The notes: a model not told the origin generated them from the sequence alone. A stretch of 64,000 nt of DNA from Rugamonas brunnea (GCF_014042345.1 NZ_JACEZT010000014.1:91835-155834); one strand, 5' to 3'; positions 49,262 to 59,272 are shown, numbered from the stretch's first letter. Made by a program: numbers and translations.

Positions 49262-51904
49262 ATGCAAGATAAATATAGTCCCGCCGACGTCGAAAAAGCC
49301 GCCCAATCCCACTGGAAGGCGATCGACGCCTATAAAGCCGTCGAAAACGACCCCCGTTTCCCCAAGGGTAAGTACTACGCTTGCTCGATGCTGCCTTACC
49401 CTTCGGGCAAGCTGCACATGGGCCACGTGCGCAACTATACGATCAACGATGTGATGTACCGTTACCTGCGCATGAACGGCTACAACGTGCTCATGCCCAT
49501 GGGCTGGGACGCGTTCGGCATGCCGGCCGAGAACGCGGCGATGGCCAACAACGTGCCGCCCGCCCAGTGGACCTATTCCAACATCGCCCACATGCGCGAG
49601 CAGATGGAGTCGATGGGCCTGGCCATCGACTGGTCGCGCGAAATGACGGCCTGCAAACCCGAATACTACAAGTGGAACCAGTGGATGTTCCTCAAGATGC
49701 TGGAAAAGGGCATCATCTACAAGAAAACCGGCACCGTGAACTGGGACCCGATCGACCAGACCGTGCTGGCCAACGAGCAGGTGGTCGATGGCCGCGGCTG
49801 GCGTTCGGGCGCGCTGATCGAAAAGCGCGAAATCCCGATGTACTACGCCCGCATCACCGACTACGCCGATGAGCTGCTGGAATACGTGGACACCAAGCTG
49901 CCCGGCTGGCCCGAGCGCGTGCGCACCATGCAGACCAACTGGATCGGCAAGTCGACCGGCGTGCGCTTCGCCTTCCCGCACCAGATCAAGGATGCCGCCG
50001 GCGCCCTGATCAACGACGGCAAGCTGTACGTGTTCACCACCCGTCCCGACACGGTGATGGGCGTGACCTTCTGCGCCGTGGCCGCCGAGCACCCGCTGGC
50101 CGTGCACGCCGCGCAGACCAATCCCGCGCTGGCCGCCTTCAACGCCGAATGCAAGCTCGGTTCCGTGATCGAGGCCGACATGGCCACCATGGAGAAGAAG
50201 GGCATGCCGACCGGCCTGTTCGTCACCCATCCGCTGACGGGCGCCCAAGTCGAAGTGTGGGTCGGTAACTACGTGCTGATGACCTACGGCGACGGCGCCG
50301 TGATGGGCGTGCCGGCCCACGACGAGCGCGATTTCGCGTTCGCCAAAAAATACAATCTGCCGATCAAGCAGGTGATCCGCGCCGAAGGCAAGGAATTCTC
50401 GACCGACGCGTGGCAGGAATGGTATGGCGACAAGGACATCTCCATCGTCTGCAACTCGGCCCAGTTCGATGGCCTGAACTATGCCGACGCCGTGGAAGCG
50501 GTGGCCGCCGCCATGGCCGAAAAAGGCCTGGGCGAGAAGAAGGTCACGTTCCGCCTGCGCGACTGGGGCGTATCGCGCCAGCGCTACTGGGGCACGCCGA
50601 TCCCGATGATCCACTGCGACGACTGCGGCTCCGTGCCCGTGCCGGAGAAGGACCTGCCGGTGGTGCTGCCGGAAGACTGCGTGCCGGACGGTAGCGGCAA
50701 CCCGCTCAACAAGCACGAAGCCTTCCTCAAGTGCGACTGCCCCAAGTGCGGCAAGCCAGCCCGCCGCGAGACGGACACCATGGATACCTTCGTCGACTCG
50801 TCGTGGTACTACATGCGCTATACCTCGCCCGGCTCGAACGAGGCCATGGTCGACGCGCGCAACGACTACTGGATGCCGATGGACCAGTACATCGGCGGTA
50901 TCGAGCACGCCGTGATGCACCTGCTGTACGCGCGCTTCTGGACCAAGGTGATGCGCGACTTCGGCCTGGTCAAGTTCGACGAGCCGTTCGTCAACCTGCT
51001 GACCCAGGGCATGGTACTCAACGAGACCTACTACCGCGAGGATGAAGCAGGCAAGAAGACCTGGTTCAACCCGGCCGACGTGGACCTGACGCTGGACGAC
51101 AAGGGCCGCCCGCAAGGCGCGACCCTGAAGACGGACGGCCAGCCGGTGCACATCGGCGGCACCGAGAAGATGTCCAAGTCGAAGAACAACGGCATCGACC
51201 CGCAAGCCCAGATCGAGCAGTACGGCGCCGACACGGCCCGTTTGTTCACCATGTTCGCCTCGCCGCCGGAACAGACGCTGGAATGGTCGGGCAGCGGCGT
51301 GGAAGGCGCCAACCGCTTCCTGCGCCGCGTGTGGGCCTACGGCTACGCACAGGCGGCCCGCATCGGTGCCGCGCTGGCCGCGCCGGCCGCGCCGGTGGCC
51401 ACCGAGCCGCAGAAGACGCTGCGCCGCGAACTGCACAAGATCCTGCAGCAGGCCGACTACGACCTGAAGCGCATCCAGTACAACACCGTGGTATCGGCCT
51501 GCATGAAGATGCTGAACACGATGGAATCGGCCAAGCTCGATGACAGCGCCGAATCGAACGCCCTGGTCGCGGAAGGCTTCTCGATCTTCCTGCGCCTGCT
51601 CAACCCCGTGGCGCCGCACATCACCCATGTGCTGTGGGAAGAACTGGGCTACGGCAAGGTGTTCGGCGACCTGCTGAACGCAGCCTGGCCACAGGTGGAC
51701 CCGGCCGCGCTGGAACAGGCCGAGATCGAGATGATGATCCAGGTGAACGGCAAGCTGCGCGGCAGCGTCACCGTGGCCAAGACGGCCGACAAGGCGGCCA
51801 TCGAGGCCGCCGCGCTGGCCAACGAGGCGGTGCAGAAATTCATCGAAGGCACGCCGAAGAAGGTCATCGTCGTCCCCGGCAAGTTGATCAACATCGTGGT
51901 GTAA
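49262..51904 (+). CDS. leuS: Leucyl-tRNA synthetase
   Basis: LeuRS of 880 residues charges tRNA-Leu. The HIGH motif appears as HMGH in YPSGKLHMGHVRNY (about residue 45-58), the editing domain lies at about 225-420 with TTRPDTVMGVTFCAVAAEHPL, and the KMSKS loop is EKMSKSKNN. The C-terminal domain ends KVIVVPGKLINIVV. It opens the conserved leuS-lptE-holA-proA block. Confidence 0.98.
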   Translation: MQDKYSPADVEKAAQSHWKAIDAYKAVENDPRFPKGKYYACSMLPYPSGKLHMGHVRNYTINDVMYRYLRMNGYNVLMPMGWDAFGMPAENAAMANNVPPAQWTYSNIAHMREQMESMGLAIDWSREMTACKPEYYKWNQWMFLKMLEKGIIYKKTGTVNWDPIDQTVLANEQVVDGRGWRSGALIEKREIPMYYARITDYADELLEYVDTKLPGWPERVRTMQTNWIGKSTGVRFAFPHQIKDAAGALINDGKLYVFTTRPDTVMGVTFCAVAAEHPLAVHAAQTNPALAAFNAECKLGSVIEADMATMEKKGMPTGLFVTHPLTGAQVEVWVGNYVLMTYGDGAVMGVPAHDERDFAFAKKYNLPIKQVIRAEGKEFSTDAWQEWYGDKDISIVCNSAQFDGLNYADAVEAVAAAMAEKGLGEKKVTFRLRDWGVSRQRYWGTPIPMIHCDDCGSVPVPEKDLPVVLPEDCVPDGSGNPLNKHEAFLKCDCPKCGKPARRETDTMDTFVDSSWYYMRYTSPGSNEAMVDARNDYWMPMDQYIGGIEHAVMHLLYARFWTKVMRDFGLVKFDEPFVNLLTQGMVLNETYYREDEAGKKTWFNPADVDLTLDDKGRPQGATLKTDGQPVHIGGTEKMSKSKNNGIDPQAQIEQYGADTARLFTMFASPPEQTLEWSGSGVEGANRFLRRVWAYGYAQAARIGAALAAPAAPVATEPQKTLRRELHKILQQADYDLKRIQYNTVVSACMKMLNTMESAKLDDSAESNALVAEGFSIFLRLLNPVAPHITHVLWEELGYGKVFGDLLNAAWPQVDPAALEQAEIEMMIQVNGKLRGSVTVAKTADKAAIEAAALANEAVQKFIEGTPKKVIVVPGKLINIVV

Positions 51905-51907
51905 GCG

Positions 51908-52477
51908 ATGGCGGTCACCACTACCGTGTCATGGCGGCGCTGGGGCGCGCTGCTGGCGTTGTCCGCGTCCTTGTCGCTGTCGCTGACCGCCTGCGGCTTC
52001 CACCTGCGCGGGGAGGGTGGCCATTACACCTTGCCGTTCCCGTCGTTGTACGTGGGGTTGCCGGAGTCGTCGCCGCTGGCGATTGACCTCAAGCGCAACA
52101 TCCGCGCCAACGGCGGCACCGCCGTGGCGGCCAATCCCAAGGAGGCCGACGGCGTGATCGAAGTGCTCAGCGATCCTGAAAAGACGCGCAGCAAGTCGAT
52201 CCTGTCGCTGAACAGCAATGGTCGGGTGCGCGAATACCTGCTCGCCTACACCATCGTGTTCCGTGTGCTGGACCGCCAGGGCAACGAGCTGCTGCCCGCG
52301 ACCACCATTTCGCTGAACCGCCCCATCACCTTCAACGAAACCCAGTTGCTGGCCAAGGAGCGCGAGGAAGCGTTGCTGTACAAGGACATGCAGACCGACC
52401 TGGTGCAGCAGATGATGCGCCGCATCGCCGCCATCAAACCGGTGCAGATGTCGGTGCCGCCGGTGAGCCGGCAGTAA
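51908..52477 (+). CDS. lptE: LPS-assembly lipoprotein LptE
   Basis: The 189-residue lipoprotein has a signal ending LSLTACGFHLRG, with Cys29 as lipidation site, and the FHLRG start typical of mature LptE. It plugs the LptD barrel. The ATG lies three bases after the leuS stop. Its partner gene lptD is at 22338. Confidence 0.93.
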   Translation: MAVTTTVSWRRWGALLALSASLSLSLTACGFHLRGEGGHYTLPFPSLYVGLPESSPLAIDLKRNIRANGGTAVAANPKEADGVIEVLSDPEKTRSKSILSLNSNGRVREYLLAYTIVFRVLDRQGNELLPATTISLNRPITFNETQLLAKEREEALLYKDMQTDLVQQMMRRIAAIKPVQMSVPPVSRQ

Positions 52478-52489
52478 GCGGGGACAGTC

Positions 52490-53506
52490 ATGCAATTGCG
52501 ACTGGACGCGCTGGAAGGCCACCTGGCCAGGCAACTGGCGCCGCTGTACGTCGTCACCAGCGACGAACACCTGCTGGCGCTGGAGGCGGCCGACAAGATC
52601 CGCCGCGCCGCGCGCGCGCAAGGCTATTCCGAGCGCGACGTGCTGACGGTGGAGCGCACCTTCAAGTGGGGCGAGCTGCTGGCGGCCAACCAGGCCTTGT
52701 CGCTGTTCGGGGACAAGAAGCTGATCGAGCTGCGCATCCCCAGCGGCAAGCCGGGCAAGGATGGCGGCGCGGCGCTGCAAAGCTATGTGAAGGACCTGAG
52801 CCCGGACAACCTGACGCTGATCACCCTGCCCAAGCTGGACTGGCAGACGCAGAAGGCGGCCTGGGTGGCCAGCCTGCAGCAGGCGGCCGTCTACATCGAC
52901 ATTCCGCAGGTGGAGCGCAACCAGCTGCCCAACTGGATCGGCCAGCGGCTGGCCGCGCAAGGCCAGAGCGCCGACCGCCAGAGCATCGAGTTCATCGCCG
53001 ACCGGGTGGAGGGCAATCTGCTGGCGGCGCACCAGGAGATCCAGAAACTGGGCCTGCTGCACGAGCCGGGACGATTGACCTATGAGCAGGTGCACGACGC
53101 CGTGCTCAATGTGGCCCGCTACGACGTGTTCAAGCTGAGCGAAGCCATGCTGGCCGGCGATCCGGCCCGGCTGGTGCGCATGCTGGAAGGTTTGAAGGGT
53201 GAAGGCGAGGCGCTGCCGCTGGTGTTGTGGGCCGTGTCCGAGGAAATCAGGACGCTGTTAAAATTGAAAGCAGGGATGGCGCAGGGCCGTCCCCTGGGCG
53301 CACTGCTCAAGGAATACCGCATCTGGGGTCCGCGCGAGCGCATGATGGACCCGGCCCTGCGGCGCATTTCGCTGCCCACGCTGGAGGCGGCCATGAAGGA
53401 TGCGGCGCAGGTGGACAAAATGATCAAGGGCCTGCGGGCCAAGGCGTTCTCCGGCGACGCCTGGGATGCCATGCTGCAGCTGGCGCTGAAAGTGGCGCGC
53501 GGCTGA
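52490..53506 (+). CDS. holA: DNA polymerase III subunit delta
   Basis: The 338-residue delta subunit opens the sliding clamp in the clamp-loader complex. The N-terminal YVVTSDEHLLALEAADKIRRAA, the FGDKKLIELRIP strand and the C-terminal collar helices (LPLVLWAVSEEIRTLLKLK) fit HolA. It follows lptE by 12 bases, as in most Gram-negative bacteria. Confidence 0.95.
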   Translation: MQLRLDALEGHLARQLAPLYVVTSDEHLLALEAADKIRRAARAQGYSERDVLTVERTFKWGELLAANQALSLFGDKKLIELRIPSGKPGKDGGAALQSYVKDLSPDNLTLITLPKLDWQTQKAAWVASLQQAAVYIDIPQVERNQLPNWIGQRLAAQGQSADRQSIEFIADRVEGNLLAAHQEIQKLGLLHEPGRLTYEQVHDAVLNVARYDVFKLSEAMLAGDPARLVRMLEGLKGEGEALPLVLWAVSEEIRTLLKLKAGMAQGRPLGALLKEYRIWGPRERMMDPALRRISLPTLEAAMKDAAQVDKMIKGLRAKAFSGDAWDAMLQLALKVARG

Positions 53507-53528
53507 AGCCAAATTAACTGGAACGATT

Positions 53529-54794
53529 ATGGATATCAAGCAGTACATGGAACAAGTGGGCCAGCAGGCACGCGCCGCGTCGCGCGCCATGGCCAAGGCC
53601 GACAGCGCCACCCGCAACCGCGCGTTGCTGCTGATCGCCGAGGCGATCGAGCGCGAAGCGCCGGCCCTGCGCGCTGCCAACCAGCTGGACCTGGACGCGG
53701 CCCGCGCGGCCGGCCTGGCGCCGGCCATGGTGGACCGCCTGACCCTGTCCGAAGCGGCCATCGCCACCATGGTCGAAGGCCTGCGCCAGATCGTCGCGCT
53801 GCCTGACCCGATTGGTGAAATCTCGGGCATGAAGTTCCGCCCGTCTGGTATCCAGGTGGGCCAGATGCGCGTGCCGCTGGGCGTGATCGGCATCATCTAC
53901 GAAGCCCGTCCCAACGTGACCGTGGACGCGGCCGGCCTGTGCATCAAGAGCGGCAACGCCACCATCCTGCGCGGCGGCTCGGAGGCCATCCACTGCAACC
54001 GCGCGCTGGCCAAGCTGGTCAAGGAAGGCTTGCTGGGCGCGGGCCTGCCGGAGAACGGCGTGCAGGTGGTCGACACCACCGACCGCGCCGCCGTGGGCGC
54101 CATGATCACCATGCCGCAGTACGTGGACGTGATCGTGCCGCGCGGCGGCAAGGGTCTGATCGCGCGCCTGATGGAGGAGGCCACGGTCCCGATGATCAAG
54201 CACCTGGACGGCATCTGCCACGTCTACATCGACGCCAAAGCCGACCTGCAGAAGGCGCTGGACATCGGCTTCAACGCCAAGTGCCACCGCTACGGCACCT
54301 GCAACACCATGGAAACGCTGCTGGTGGCGCGCGCCATCGCGCCGCGCGTGCTGCCGGAGCTGGCTAAGCTGTACGCCACCAAGCAGGTCGAGCTGCGCTG
54401 CGATCCCGAAGCCATGGCCATCCTGGCCGGCTACCCGCACCTGGTGGCCGCCAACGAGGAGGACTGGGCCACCGAATACCTGGCCGCCATCCTGTCGGTC
54501 AAGGTGGTGGACGGCATCGACGAGGCGATGGACCACATCAACCGCTACTCGTCCAAGCACACCGAGGCCATCATCACCGAGGATTACACGGACGCCATGC
54601 GCTTCCTGCGCGAAGTCGATTCGGCCTCCGTGATGGTGAACGCGTCGACCCGCTTCGCGGACGGTTTCGAATACGGCCTGGGCGCGGAAATCGGCATCTC
54701 CAACGACAAGCTGCACGCGCGCGGCCCGGTCGGCCTGGAGGGCCTGACCTCGCTCAAGTACGTGGTGTTCGGCCACGGCGAAGTGCGTAAATAA
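53529..54794 (+). CDS. proA: Glutamate-5-semialdehyde dehydrogenase (gamma-glutamyl phosphate reductase)
   Basis: ProA of 421 residues reduces gamma-glutamyl phosphate in proline synthesis. The aldehyde-dehydrogenase fold shows VPLGVIGIIYEARPNVTVDAAGLCIKSGNA and PRGGKGLI; the catalytic Cys is in RYGTCNTMETLL. The C-terminal ARGPVGLEGLTSLKYVVFGHGEVR is typical. It starts 22 bases after holA. Confidence 0.97.
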   Translation: MDIKQYMEQVGQQARAASRAMAKADSATRNRALLLIAEAIEREAPALRAANQLDLDAARAAGLAPAMVDRLTLSEAAIATMVEGLRQIVALPDPIGEISGMKFRPSGIQVGQMRVPLGVIGIIYEARPNVTVDAAGLCIKSGNATILRGGSEAIHCNRALAKLVKEGLLGAGLPENGVQVVDTTDRAAVGAMITMPQYVDVIVPRGGKGLIARLMEEATVPMIKHLDGICHVYIDAKADLQKALDIGFNAKCHRYGTCNTMETLLVARAIAPRVLPELAKLYATKQVELRCDPEAMAILAGYPHLVAANEEDWATEYLAAILSVKVVDGIDEAMDHINRYSSKHTEAIITEDYTDAMRFLREVDSASVMVNASTRFADGFEYGLGAEIGISNDKLHARGPVGLEGLTSLKYVVFGHGEVRK

Positions 54795-54814
54795 CATCGA
54801 CCGACAGGAGTCCC

Positions 54815-55243
54815 ATGCTCTGGATTAAAGCGCTGCACATCTTCTTCATCATCTCCTGGTTCGCCGGGATCTTTTACCTGCCGCGCATCTTCGTCAATCT
54901 GGCGCAGGAATCGGAGACGGTGGCCACGGAACGGATGCTGATGATGGCGCGCAAGCTGTATCGCTTCATGACCATGCTGATGGTGCCGGCCATCGTGTTC
55001 GGCATGATTTTGCTGTACATGCAGTACAACGGCCCCGATGGCTTCACCATTCCGGGCTGGATGCACGCCAAGCTGGGACTGGTGGCGCTGGTGCTGGGCT
55101 ACCACCACGCCTGCGGTTCGCTGTTGAAGAAGTTCGAGAACGGCGCCAACAAGCGCAGCCACGTGTGGTTCCGCTATTTCAACGAGGTGCCGGTGCTGAT
55201 GCTGCTGGCCATCGTGATGCTGGTGGTGGTCAAGCCGTTCTGA
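54815..55243 (+). CDS. hemJ: HemJ-type protoporphyrinogen oxidase (CopD family)
   Basis: The 142-residue membrane protein has four hydrophobic helices and the HemJ pattern LWIKALHIFFIISWFAGIFYLPRIFVN with His8, plus MHAKLGLV and YHHACG in the third helix region. HemJ oxidises protoporphyrinogen IX in heme synthesis in bacteria lacking HemG/HemY. It sits 20 bases after proA. Confidence 0.85.
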   Translation: MLWIKALHIFFIISWFAGIFYLPRIFVNLAQESETVATERMLMMARKLYRFMTMLMVPAIVFGMILLYMQYNGPDGFTIPGWMHAKLGLVALVLGYHHACGSLLKKFENGANKRSHVWFRYFNEVPVLMLLAIVMLVVVKPF

Positions 55244-55313
55244 CGTTTTTGCAGTCAAGGCGCATACGGTATAAACGGTATGCTGGTTTTTTAACGGATA
55301 AAAGGTACACCTG

Positions 55314-56516
55314 ATGACTTCCTATTTTTGCCCATGCCCGCGCGGCATGGAAGCGGCGCTGGCCGAAGAACTGGGCGAGATCGCCCAGCAAAGCCCGACC
55401 CTGAAGGTGCACAACCAGGTGCCCGGCGGCGTGCACTGCTCGGGCGACCTGTTCGACGCCTACCGCATCAACCTGCACTCGCGCATCGCTTCGCGCGTGC
55501 TGATGCGCATGGCCGTCACCGGCTACCAGAACGAGAACGACATCTACGACCTGGTGCTGGCCCAGCCCTGGGAAGACTGGTTCACCTACAACCACACGAT
55601 CCGGGTCGACGTCACGGCCGTCAAGTCGCCGCTGAAAAGCCTGGAGTTCACCACGCTCAAGATCAAGGACGCCGTCTGCGACCGTTTCCGCGACCAGTTC
55701 AACAAGCGCCCCTCGGTCAACACCCGTGAGCCGGACATGCGCATCGTCGGCTTCCTCGACGCGCGCCAGTTCATCATCTACCTCGACACCTCGGGCGAAG
55801 CCCTGTTCAAGCGCGGCTGGCGCGAGGAGACGGGCGACGCGCCGCTGCGCGAGAACCTGGCCGCCGGCCTGCTGCGCGTGTCGGGCTGGAAGCCGGGCGT
55901 GCCGCTGTTCGACCCCATGTGCGGCTCCGGCACCATCCTGTGCGAAGCGGCGCAGATGGTGCAGGGCATCCCGCCGGGCGCGCGGCGCCGTTTCGCGTTC
56001 GAGAAGTTCAACGGTTTCGATGCCGGCCCGTGGCAAGCCATGAAGGCGGCCATCAAGCCCAATCCGCTGCCGGCCACGCCGACCATCTTCGGCAGCGACA
56101 TTTCGGGCGACATGGTGGCCATGGCGCGCCACAACCTGCGCTGCGCCGGCATCCTGTTCGAGGTGCCGCTCAAGCAGATCGAGGCGCAGGAAGTGAAGGC
56201 GCCCACCGAGCAACCGGGCATCCTGCTGACCAACCCGCCGTATGGCGAGCGGATCGGCGTGCGCGGCGACAGCTCGCTGGCCGAGGATGAACTGGCCGTC
56301 AGCTTCTATTCGGCGCTGGGCACCACGCTCAAGCAGCGTTTCGCCGGCTGGACCGTGTTCCTGTTCACGGCCGACCTCAAGCTGCCGCGCATGCTGCGCC
56401 TGAAAGAGGCCCGCAAGACGCCATTCTTCAACGGCGCGCTCGAATGCCGTTTGTTCCGCTTCGACATGGTGGCCGGCTACAACCGCCGCGAGGAAGCCAA
56501 GCCCAAGGCGGAGTAA
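55314..56516 (+). CDS. THUMP-domain RNA methyltransferase (RlmL/YpsC-like)
   Basis: The 400-residue protein has an N-terminal ferredoxin-like and THUMP RNA-binding region (residues 1-165) and a SAM-dependent methyltransferase domain. Motif I is FDPMCGSGTILCEAAQM, and the catalytic N6/N2-type motif is LLTNPPYGERIG. It resembles the guanine-N2 methyltransferase half of RlmL acting on 23S rRNA, without the RlmK half. Which rRNA position it modifies is not certain. An AAAGG site precedes the ATG. Confidence 0.9.
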   Translation: MTSYFCPCPRGMEAALAEELGEIAQQSPTLKVHNQVPGGVHCSGDLFDAYRINLHSRIASRVLMRMAVTGYQNENDIYDLVLAQPWEDWFTYNHTIRVDVTAVKSPLKSLEFTTLKIKDAVCDRFRDQFNKRPSVNTREPDMRIVGFLDARQFIIYLDTSGEALFKRGWREETGDAPLRENLAAGLLRVSGWKPGVPLFDPMCGSGTILCEAAQMVQGIPPGARRRFAFEKFNGFDAGPWQAMKAAIKPNPLPATPTIFGSDISGDMVAMARHNLRCAGILFEVPLKQIEAQEVKAPTEQPGILLTNPPYGERIGVRGDSSLAEDELAVSFYSALGTTLKQRFAGWTVFLFTADLKLPRMLRLKEARKTPFFNGALECRLFRFDMVAGYNRREEAKPKAE

Positions 56517-57102
56517 GACCCTGGCGGGGCGCCCGGCCCCGCCATTCCCTGCGGCTGGCGCAATGCCAGCCGCTTACCTGTGCCGGGATCGCAACAATCG
56601 CCCCACAATCGCCTGGTTATGCTGCAATGCGGTAGCACACCACCCCGTCCCGCCACGCCCGCCGCGCATGGTTTTTTCGCTACATCTTGCGCGCGCACCC
56701 CATGCGCCAGCCCGCGCCGTCCATTTTTCGCTTGTCCGCCCGGCGACACTGCTGTTATAAGGGAAATGCTGACATCCGTATCACATCGCAAGTCGCCGCC
56801 ATCGGCCGAACAGAGGGGAATTAGTATGGCTACTCTGGCATTATGGTTGACGTCTCGCTATTAGCGGCGCATGCTACTACGCCAAACGGATCGATTAATA
56901 TTTACCCTGGGAAACCAGTGCGGTTGAACAGGAATTTTAATTGCCGATAAGTTATTTTTTGTGGACTTTATGCTAATATAACTTTCGGCAATATGGATGG
57001 CCGCCCCACGAAGGTGGTCGCAGGTGACGCAAACAGCAGAACAATAACCGTGGCGGCGTGGTACCCAGGAACGCTGTCCCCATTCGACATCCATTGGCGG
57101 CA
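56517..57102. other. 586-base intergenic region with hairpins and a structured leader
   Basis: It starts with two GC hairpins (56523-56572). A 12-codon open frame with a good ribosome-binding site lies at 56826-56864. An AT-rich stretch (56880-56985) holds a possible extended -10 box TGCTAATAT (56971-56979). The last about 115 bases can form a multi-branched fold before the HDOD gene: GCCGCC (57000-57005) pairs with GGCGGC (57052-57057), and an immediately adjacent CCAC/GTGG hairpin (57006-57017) lies inside it. No further gene is seen. Confidence 0.55.
56523..56572 (+). terminator. Tandem GC hairpins after the methyltransferase gene
   Basis: Two perfect 8-bp stems follow one another: GGCGGGGC / GCCCCGCC (56523-56543) and CGGCTGGC / GCCAGCCG (56552-56572). 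There is no T-tract, so they may protect the mRNA end or assist a Rho-dependent stop. Confidence 0.45.
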
Positions 57103-59268
57103 ATGCTTGATACGATGCATCAATCAGACCAGGACATACGCAATCGCTTGCTGATTGCGCGTCTGCCGGCCATGCCGCAGATACTCATCAAGTTGATCGA
57201 GCACTTGCAGGCCGACGACGCCGGCATGCCGGAACTGGCCGCGCTGATCGCCAAGGATGCCGGCATGACGAGCAAGATCCTGACCGTCGCCAACAGCTCG
57301 GCCTACCACCGCAACACCCGCGCCGTGAACCTGGAGCAGTCGCTGGTGTCGCTGGGCACGGACATGATCAAGACGCTGGTGATCAGCGAATCCGTATTCC
57401 AGACCTTTAACAGCTTCCCCCATTCCGGCAGCACCGACCTGCGCAGCTTCTGGAAGAACTCGCTGACGACGGCCGTGCTGGCGCGCGACATCGCCCGCCA
57501 GATGGACTACCCGCACGTGGAGGAAGCCTACCTGGCCGGCCTGCTGCACAACGTGGGCCGGCTGGCCCTGCTGGCCACGGCGCCCAAGGAATACGCCTAC
57601 AATTTCATGGCGCGCGACGATGAGGACTTGTGTGTGGTGGAGCAGCGCACGCTGCAGATCACCCACTCGGAAGCGGGCGCCTGGCTGATCGAACGCTGGC
57701 ACCTCGATTCCTTCCTGGCCGACAGCGTGCTGTACCACCACGAACCGATCGCACGGCTCGAATCGGCCCATCCCCTGATCCGCATCGTGCGGCTGGCCCA
57801 TTTGCTGGGCTGCCACGGCGAGGAGGAAGCGCAGGCGCTGGACGACGCGGCCCAGTTGTGCGGCCTCGATGGCGGCGCGCTGGAGCAGGTGGCCCGTACC
57901 GCCGAGCGCCAGGTGGAGAAGTCCGCCGCCCACCTGGGCATCGACCTGGCCGGCGCCGACGACATCGCCACCCCGCCCGCCTACGCGCCGCCGCCGCCGG
58001 TGGACCCGGTGCAGCAACGCCTGTCCGAGGAAGTGCGCAACATCATGCTGGTGTCCGAGATGGGCCAGACCTTCGCACGCCAGCACGGCGAGACGGGCTT
58101 GCTGGAATCGGTCACGCGCTCGGCCCGCATCCTGTTCGATTTCGACACCACCGTGGTGCTGCTGGAGAATCCCACCGGCCACGCGCTGGTGGGCACGGCC
58201 GGCGGCGAGCAGCAGCAGCGGCTGGCCGAATTCTCCATCCCGCTCGGCAAGCCGGGCCTGGTGGCGCAGTCGGCCAACGAGCGCAAGCTGGCCTACCTGG
58301 GCCGCAACGACGCGGGCCTGAGCCTGGCCGAGGAACAGTTGTTCCGCATCCTCGGCACGGACAGCCTGGTGTGCCTGCCGCTGGTGGCCAACCAGCGCTG
58401 CCTGGGCGTGATCATCGGCGGCGCGCCCAGCTGGCAGATGCCGCACTTCCAGAAGCGCGAGCGCTTCCTGCAATCGTTCGGCACCCAGGCCGCCGTCGCG
58501 CTGGAGACGGCCATGAGCGAGCGTGGCCACGCCAAGCGCCAGATCGCCCACGTGGCCGAGGAATACCGCGAAGCGTCGCGCCGCGTGGTGCACGAGGTGA
58601 ACAACCCGCTGTCCATCATCAAGAACTACCTGTCCGTGTTGGACAGCAAGCTGGCCCGGCGCGAACCCGTGGTCGGCGAGATGTCGATCCTGAACGAGGA
58701 GATCGACCGCGTGGGCCAGTTGATCAACGGCCTGGCCGACCTGCAGCCGACGGAAACCTCGCGCGTGACCGACGTGGCGCGCGTGGTGGACGACGTGCTG
58801 CGCCTGTTCCGCGCCACCGACTTCGTGCCGGCCTCGGTGCAGATCCTGGTGCGCATGCAGGAGCAGCCGGCCGAGATCGACGGCGACGCCGACATGCTCA
58901 AGCAGATCCTCGTCAACCTGGTCAAGAACGCTGTCGAGGCGCTGCCCAACGGCGGCAGGATCGAGATCGCCAACCGTGGCTACGTGAACCGCGAACGCCG
59001 GCTGTACCTGGAGCTGGTGGTGTCCGACAGCGGCCCTGGCCTGTCGCAGGAAGTGCTGGCCAACCTGTTCTCCGTGGTCCGCAGCAGCAAGGACGGCGCC
59101 AATCATGGCCTGGGCCTGTCCATCGTGCACGGCCTGGTCAAGAAGATGCAGGGTCAGATCACCTGCCGCTCGGGCAACACGGGCACCGCATTTGAAATTC
59201 TGCTGCCCGCCCGTGGCAGCACCAGCCAAGTCGCCGGCGTGAACGCGCGGGCGATGGATTCCGTTTAA
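57103..59268 (+). CDS. HDOD - GAF - histidine kinase
   Basis: The protein of about 721 residues has an HDOD domain (about 10-210; LPAMPQILIKLIEHL, LLHNVGRLALL), a GAF domain (about 315-470) and a kinase core: His497 in RRVVHEVNNPLSIIKNYL, then NLVKNAVEALPNGG, DSGPGLS and NHGLGLSIVHGL. No membrane segment is present. HDOD domains are degenerate HD modules used in signalling, not hydrolysis. The start 57103 follows GGCGG; 57115 or a GTG at 57058 are alternatives. It probably phosphorylates the REC-GGDEF-EAL protein encoded four bases downstream. Confidence 0.88.
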   Translation: MLDTMHQSDQDIRNRLLIARLPAMPQILIKLIEHLQADDAGMPELAALIAKDAGMTSKILTVANSSAYHRNTRAVNLEQSLVSLGTDMIKTLVISESVFQTFNSFPHSGSTDLRSFWKNSLTTAVLARDIARQMDYPHVEEAYLAGLLHNVGRLALLATAPKEYAYNFMARDDEDLCVVEQRTLQITHSEAGAWLIERWHLDSFLADSVLYHHEPIARLESAHPLIRIVRLAHLLGCHGEEEAQALDDAAQLCGLDGGALEQVARTAERQVEKSAAHLGIDLAGADDIATPPAYAPPPPVDPVQQRLSEEVRNIMLVSEMGQTFARQHGETGLLESVTRSARILFDFDTTVVLLENPTGHALVGTAGGEQQQRLAEFSIPLGKPGLVAQSANERKLAYLGRNDAGLSLAEEQLFRILGTDSLVCLPLVANQRCLGVIIGGAPSWQMPHFQKRERFLQSFGTQAAVALETAMSERGHAKRQIAHVAEEYREASRRVVHEVNNPLSIIKNYLSVLDSKLARREPVVGEMSILNEEIDRVGQLINGLADLQPTETSRVTDVARVVDDVLRLFRATDFVPASVQILVRMQEQPAEIDGDADMLKQILVNLVKNAVEALPNGGRIEIANRGYVNRERRLYLELVVSDSGPGLSQEVLANLFSVVRSSKDGANHGLGLSIVHGLVKKMQGQITCRSGNTGTAFEILLPARGSTSQVAGVNARAMDSV

Positions 59269-59272
59269 GGCC

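Noticed and set aside
49241..51628. 795-codon minus-strand frame opposite leuS
   Set aside because: Antisense to a highly conserved synthetase gene and without family features.
57000..57060. GEMM-type c-di-GMP riboswitch
   Set aside because: GACGCAAA is present and the downstream genes fit, but the GEMM-I core pieces (GCACAGGGCAAACC, GGTAGC tetraloop-receptor side) are not found, so I keep it only as an undefined structured leader.
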